A stretch of DNA of 33,442 nucleotides from Chitinophaga pinensis (GTDB lineage Bacteria > Bacteroidota > Bacteroidia > Chitinophagales > Chitinophagaceae). The translations under genes were made by a program, and so were the position numbers. This document shows, piece by piece, positions 30,771 through 33,442 of this stretch. The stretch lies in NCBI GenBank assembly GCA_945865295.1, contig CAMBDE010000021.1, forward strand, positions 1-33,442. Direction: 5' to 3'. Each line of letters opens with the position of its first letter. Positions within the stretch are counted from its first letter, which is position 1. The notes below the pieces were generated by a model. That model saw only the letters and a program-made list of their open reading frames with translations. It ran no database searches and had not been told where the DNA came from.

Positions 30771-32321
30771 TTAGAATCTGATTCCGTATCCAATATTGAA
30801 TAAAACAGCCTTACTATTTTGAACAGCGATAGGGCTTGGTTTGTCAATCAATCGATAAGGTACTACTGCATCTCGATTGGTTGCACTAGAAATAGTAAAG
30901 TCTACAAAATATTTATTGGTTCTATAACCAATACCACCAGATACAATGAAACGAGATGGTGTTACTAATGTTGTACCATTTTCATCTGCAAATTCATTTT
31001 TATAAGGGCTGCCATAATAAGCAGTACCAGCTCTTGCCATCCAGTTGCTTGTTAATTTGATTTCAGAACCAATTTTGATGTTCAAATTGTTCTTATAAGT
31101 GGCTTTCGTGGTGTTGTTTAAGTCATCATAATAGTCAGCACTTTCTTGATCAAAATCATTGGCATAAAAACGTGTTCCAGCATAATTTACCCACTCAATA
31201 TCCGCACTGATAAAGCCTAATGGTTGTGTTGGTTTACCTGGACTTGCAAAAAAGTAGCTACCACTAAAAGTGGCCTTAGTTGGTGTCATCACGGTATACT
31301 CTCTCACACCCGCATTCCCATTGTTTAATTCATCTGAACTTGCAGAAACGATTCCTGCGTATGACTCTGTATTCGTTGTCATGTCTGCAGATAGCTTATC
31401 TCTAAAACTAATCAACTGTGGTGTATGCAATGCAAAACCAAGACGTAAGAAGGATTCTGGTTTGTAGATGATACCCAATTTAGCACCAATACCCCAACCT
31501 CTAGAACTAAAATCTTCATTGAAAATAAAGCCGCCAAATTCATTTTTAGTATTGGTTGTCGAAAGGTCTGTTTCTGAAACTTGTAAAGATCGATTGAAGT
31601 TCACAATAGGCAATACGATACTTGCGCCTAGGTATAATTTGTCCTGCACATTACCGCCCCAACCAAATGTTAATTCATTAGAACTTCCGCTAGTGTAAGA
31701 GTCAAATGTTTGGTTCACACCACTAGAAATAGGCACTAAACTTTGATAACCTGGATTGCCATTTGAGTCTGTTGAAGTATCAATTAAAAAAGTTCTAAAT
31801 GCCAATGAGCTACCAAAAATATAGTTATTGTCTGCAGCGCTCATGCTTGCATTGTCATAGTATAATTCCTCTAAGAATTTTTCTGAGTAACTACTAAAAT
31901 TATTAACGCCTTTAAAACGTTCTCTGCTATTGAAATTTGCTAATTGTGTAAAGCTTATAGCAAAAGCAGTGCTAGAATAGCCTCTGTTTTTTTTGCCATC
32001 TGCAATTACAATACCTAAATTAGCTAATGCAGATAGGTTGTTAGAAGTGCTTGAATTTGTCCCTTTATATTTGTAATCTGTTTCGGTATTTAAATACTTA
32101 CTTGTTATAATTAGTTCGCCGGATTTGTAAAAGCCTAAACCAGCAGGATTGATATGCGCTGCTGATAAGTCACCCCCTAAAGATCCCATTGCGCCGCCTA
32201 ATGCATTGCTACGTGGAGTTCCATAGGGTGCAAACCAAGATAGCCTTAAACCATCTTCTGGGCTTTGTGCTTGTAAACTTGCACTTACGAATACTAAAAT
32301 GCCTATTATTATTTTTTTCAT
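30771..32321 (-). CDS. FadL/OmpP1-type outer-membrane protein
   Basis: This is a beta-barrel of the long-chain-fatty-acid/aromatic-hydrocarbon transport family. A signal peptide (MKKIIIGILVFVSASLQAQ) leads into RSNALGGAMGSLGGDLSAAHINPAGLG, the conserved N-terminal plug-like segment of FadL proteins (N-P-A-G at about 53-56). The C-terminus NIGYGIRF ends in Phe, the usual barrel-assembly signal. The start at 32321 gives 516 residues; a longer frame from 32462 would overlap the next gene and put hydrophilic sequence before the signal, so I reject it. The substrate is unknown and may be a hydrophobic compound. It lies 64 bases after the Gly/Trp-rich lipoprotein gene, and co-transcription is likely. 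Confidence 0.86.
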   Translation of the reverse strand: MKKIIIGILVFVSASLQAQSPEDGLRLSWFAPYGTPRSNALGGAMGSLGGDLSAAHINPAGLGFYKSGELIITSKYLNTETDYKYKGTNSSTSNNLSALANLGIVIADGKKNRGYSSTAFAISFTQLANFNSRERFKGVNNFSSYSEKFLEELYYDNASMSAADNNYIFGSSLAFRTFLIDTSTDSNGNPGYQSLVPISSGVNQTFDSYTSGSSNELTFGWGGNVQDKLYLGASIVLPIVNFNRSLQVSETDLSTTNTKNEFGGFIFNEDFSSRGWGIGAKLGIIYKPESFLRLGFALHTPQLISFRDKLSADMTTNTESYAGIVSASSDELNNGNAGVREYTVMTPTKATFSGSYFFASPGKPTQPLGFISADIEWVNYAGTRFYANDFDQESADYYDDLNNTTKATYKNNLNIKIGSEIKLTSNWMARAGTAYYGSPYKNEFADENGTTLVTPSRFIVSGGIGYRTNKYFVDFTISSATNRDAVVPYRLIDKPSPIAVQNSKAVLFNIGYGIRF

Positions 32322-32385
32322 ATTGCTTGCTATTGTACTGTAAAAATTCACCAAATTAAAAATCATGTAGCTATACCCTAAAGGA

Positions 32386-33441
32386 TTAATTGCCTCCTCT
32401 TGGTGGTCTTGAACTTGGAGCAGAACCACTACTATTGAATCCACCACTTCTTCCACCAGCATTGTTATTCATTGATGGCGCAGTATTGGTATTTGTGTTA
32501 GAGTTGCTTGATTTATTTTGGTTGCTATTGCTAAATCCACCATTGTTAAAATAACGTGCTGGTCGATCAAAACTATTTGCTTGATTGGCGTTGGTGTTAT
32601 TGGTCGTCACACGTCTTAATAAATTGCCAAACCCACTGTTTAAATTTGGATTGCCTGTGTATCGTGTTGTTCCATTGGTGGTATTAGAAAAATTATTTGC
32701 ATTGTTATAATTTCTATTTGTTCTATATGCAGCTAAAGCAGGTGCACTTGTTTGCAGGGCTCTTGGCGTGTAATTATTTCTTTGCATTGGGAAATTACCT
32801 ACACCGCCACCATAAAAAATGGGTCTGTATGGATTCCAGTATCCAGCGTAGTAAGGGTTCCATCCGCCCCAACCGCCAAATCCGCCGCCCCATCCACCGA
32901 AGCCACCGCCCCAACCGCCAAATCCGCCACCCCAGAATGGATCCCAGAAAGGGTCATAGCCAAATCCGCCGCCCCATCCACCGAAGCCTCCGCCCCAGCC
33001 ACCAAAACCGCCACCCCAACCACCAAGGCCACCGGCCCATCCGCCAAATCCTCCAAATCCACCGTATCCACCAAATCCTCCGAAACCACCATAACCCATG
33101 CCAAAGCCAACTCTAAAACTAGGATTGTTCCAATAGCCAAAATCGTCGATGCTTGACCAACGGTTTCTGTTCGCCACTTTTAATCTTAAAAAGCGGTCGT
33201 CCTGATAGTTTTGATAATCTTGGTATTCGGCTTCTTCTGAAGCTTCCGCCTCGGTTGAATTATTTCTAGCAGTTGTTTTTGTACTTGTTTCCGCCTCTTT
33301 AGAAGGTGTAAAATATAGATCGTCCGTGGCAGCAGTCGTCGTTTGTTGTAAACTCGTACAGCTGGTTAAGAAAAAACTACAAGCCATTAATAGAACGATG
33401 GCGTTGAACCCAATGAGGGATAGGTTGCGTTGCTTTTTCAT
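32386..33441 (-). CDS. Gly/Trp-rich repeat lipoprotein, probably complete
   Basis: A lipoprotein signal with lipobox LTSC (Cys28) is followed by a Thr/Glu-rich spacer, then residues 112-194 made almost only of Gly, Trp, Phe and Tyr. GGWGGGF heptads repeat, interrupted once by YDPFWDPFW. The C-terminal 150 residues are Asn-rich and end in G-G-R-S-G-G-F-N and P-P-R-G-G-N. Similar proteins in Bacteroidota are of unknown function; automated names such as vitellogenin precursor should not be trusted. The ATG lies two bases from the window edge, so an upstream extension cannot be excluded, but the signal peptide starts right after it. Surface or cell-envelope location is inferred. Confidence 0.75.
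   Translation of the reverse strand: MKKQRNLSLIGFNAIVLLMACSFFLTSCTSLQQTTTAATDDLYFTPSKEAETSTKTTARNNSTEAEASEEAEYQDYQNYQDDRFLRLKVANRNRWSSIDDFGYWNNPSFRVGFGMGYGGFGGFGGYGGFGGFGGWAGGLGGWGGGFGGWGGGFGGWGGGFGYDPFWDPFWGGGFGGWGGGFGGWGGGFGGWGGWNPYYAGYWNPYRPIFYGGGVGNFPMQRNNYTPRALQTSAPALAAYRTNRNYNNANNFSNTTNGTTRYTGNPNLNSGFGNLLRRVTTNNTNANQANSFDRPARYFNNGGFSNSNQNKSSNSNTNTNTAPSMNNNAGGRSGGFNSSGSAPSSRPPRGGN
32860..33108 (-). repeat. Tandem 21-base repeats encoding GGWGGGF
   Basis: The coding DNA for residues 112-194 of the lipoprotein is a degenerate tandem array of about 21 bases per GGWGGGF unit, with synonymous changes between copies. It is locally much richer in C on the plus strand and creates long false open frames on both strands. 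Confidence 0.85.
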
Positions 33442-33442
33442 G

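Noticed and set aside
32322-32462. N-terminal extension of the FadL-like protein
   Set aside because: The 47 extra residues overlap the lipoprotein gene and would place charged sequence before the clear signal peptide at 32321.
32860-33108. Regularly spaced repeats that could suggest a CRISPR-like array
   Set aside because: The units are adjacent, have no unique spacers, are in frame, and encode GGWGGGF heptads.
32697-33156. Long open frames on the plus strand (about 134-139 residues) and a third on the minus strand in the Gly/Trp repeat region
   Set aside because: They arise from the 21-base repeat of the lipoprotein gene read in other frames; their products are low-complexity and have no start context.

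Overview
The window is chromosomal DNA from a member of the Bacteroidota, most likely a Chitinophagaceae-type bacterium. The evidence is AT-rich sequence, no Shine-Dalgarno-like motifs before starts, -7 boxes of the TAnnTTTG type, and protein families largely restricted to this phylum: a Porin_10-type outer-membrane protein, a small HYC_CC_PP protein, an RND pump fused to a TolC-like domain, and a FadL-type barrel beside a Gly/Trp-rich lipoprotein. I see no rRNA, tRNA, IS element, CRISPR array or prophage. No gap between genes exceeds 300 bases; the longest is the very AT-rich 250 bases between 21141 and 21390. Most of the window is core-genome content.

Layout. 1-3575: a truncated folK (minus) diverges from sppA, an orphan ABC-2 permease and a small SRPBCC-like membrane protein. 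queG (minus, GTG start) follows at 3587-4522. 4756-8884: a TetA-like MFS pump, with a dyad symmetry lying on its promoter, a purine nucleoside phosphorylase and a Porin_10 protein. 8897-15497: a metal-efflux block, made of a Cys-rich small protein, a two-HMA periplasmic protein, a 1441-residue CusA/CzcA-TolC fusion and a CusB/CzcB-like lipoprotein adaptor. 15503-18635 (minus): a tightly overlapping three-gene operon of an M42 aminopeptidase, a class-I glutamine amidotransferase and an ATP-grasp-like protein, with a LuxE-like AMP-forming enzyme transcribed divergently at 18711. 19683-21140 (minus): an unrecognised one-TM sensor-like protein. 21391-27098: an EamA transporter (minus), then tsaC, a GT9 glycosyltransferase, cca, a pRiA4b ORF-3-like protein with an acidic repeat tail, and miaA (TTG start). 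27259-30694: an M16 protease pair, one with the zinc motif and one without it. 30771-33441 (minus): a FadL-like barrel and the Gly/Trp-rich lipoprotein.

How the genes fit together. The metal block supplies a full trans-envelope pump from only two large polypeptides plus two Cys-containing accessory proteins. Four genes (queG, tsaC, cca, miaA) act in tRNA maturation or modification. The M42/GATase/ATP-grasp/LuxE-like cluster combines a peptide-cleaving enzyme with amide- or thioester-forming chemistry. I know of no described system with this composition, so it is the best candidate here for an undescribed pathway. At DNA level, several genes end in short perfect hairpins that overlap the last codons or the stop codon, mostly without a T-run.
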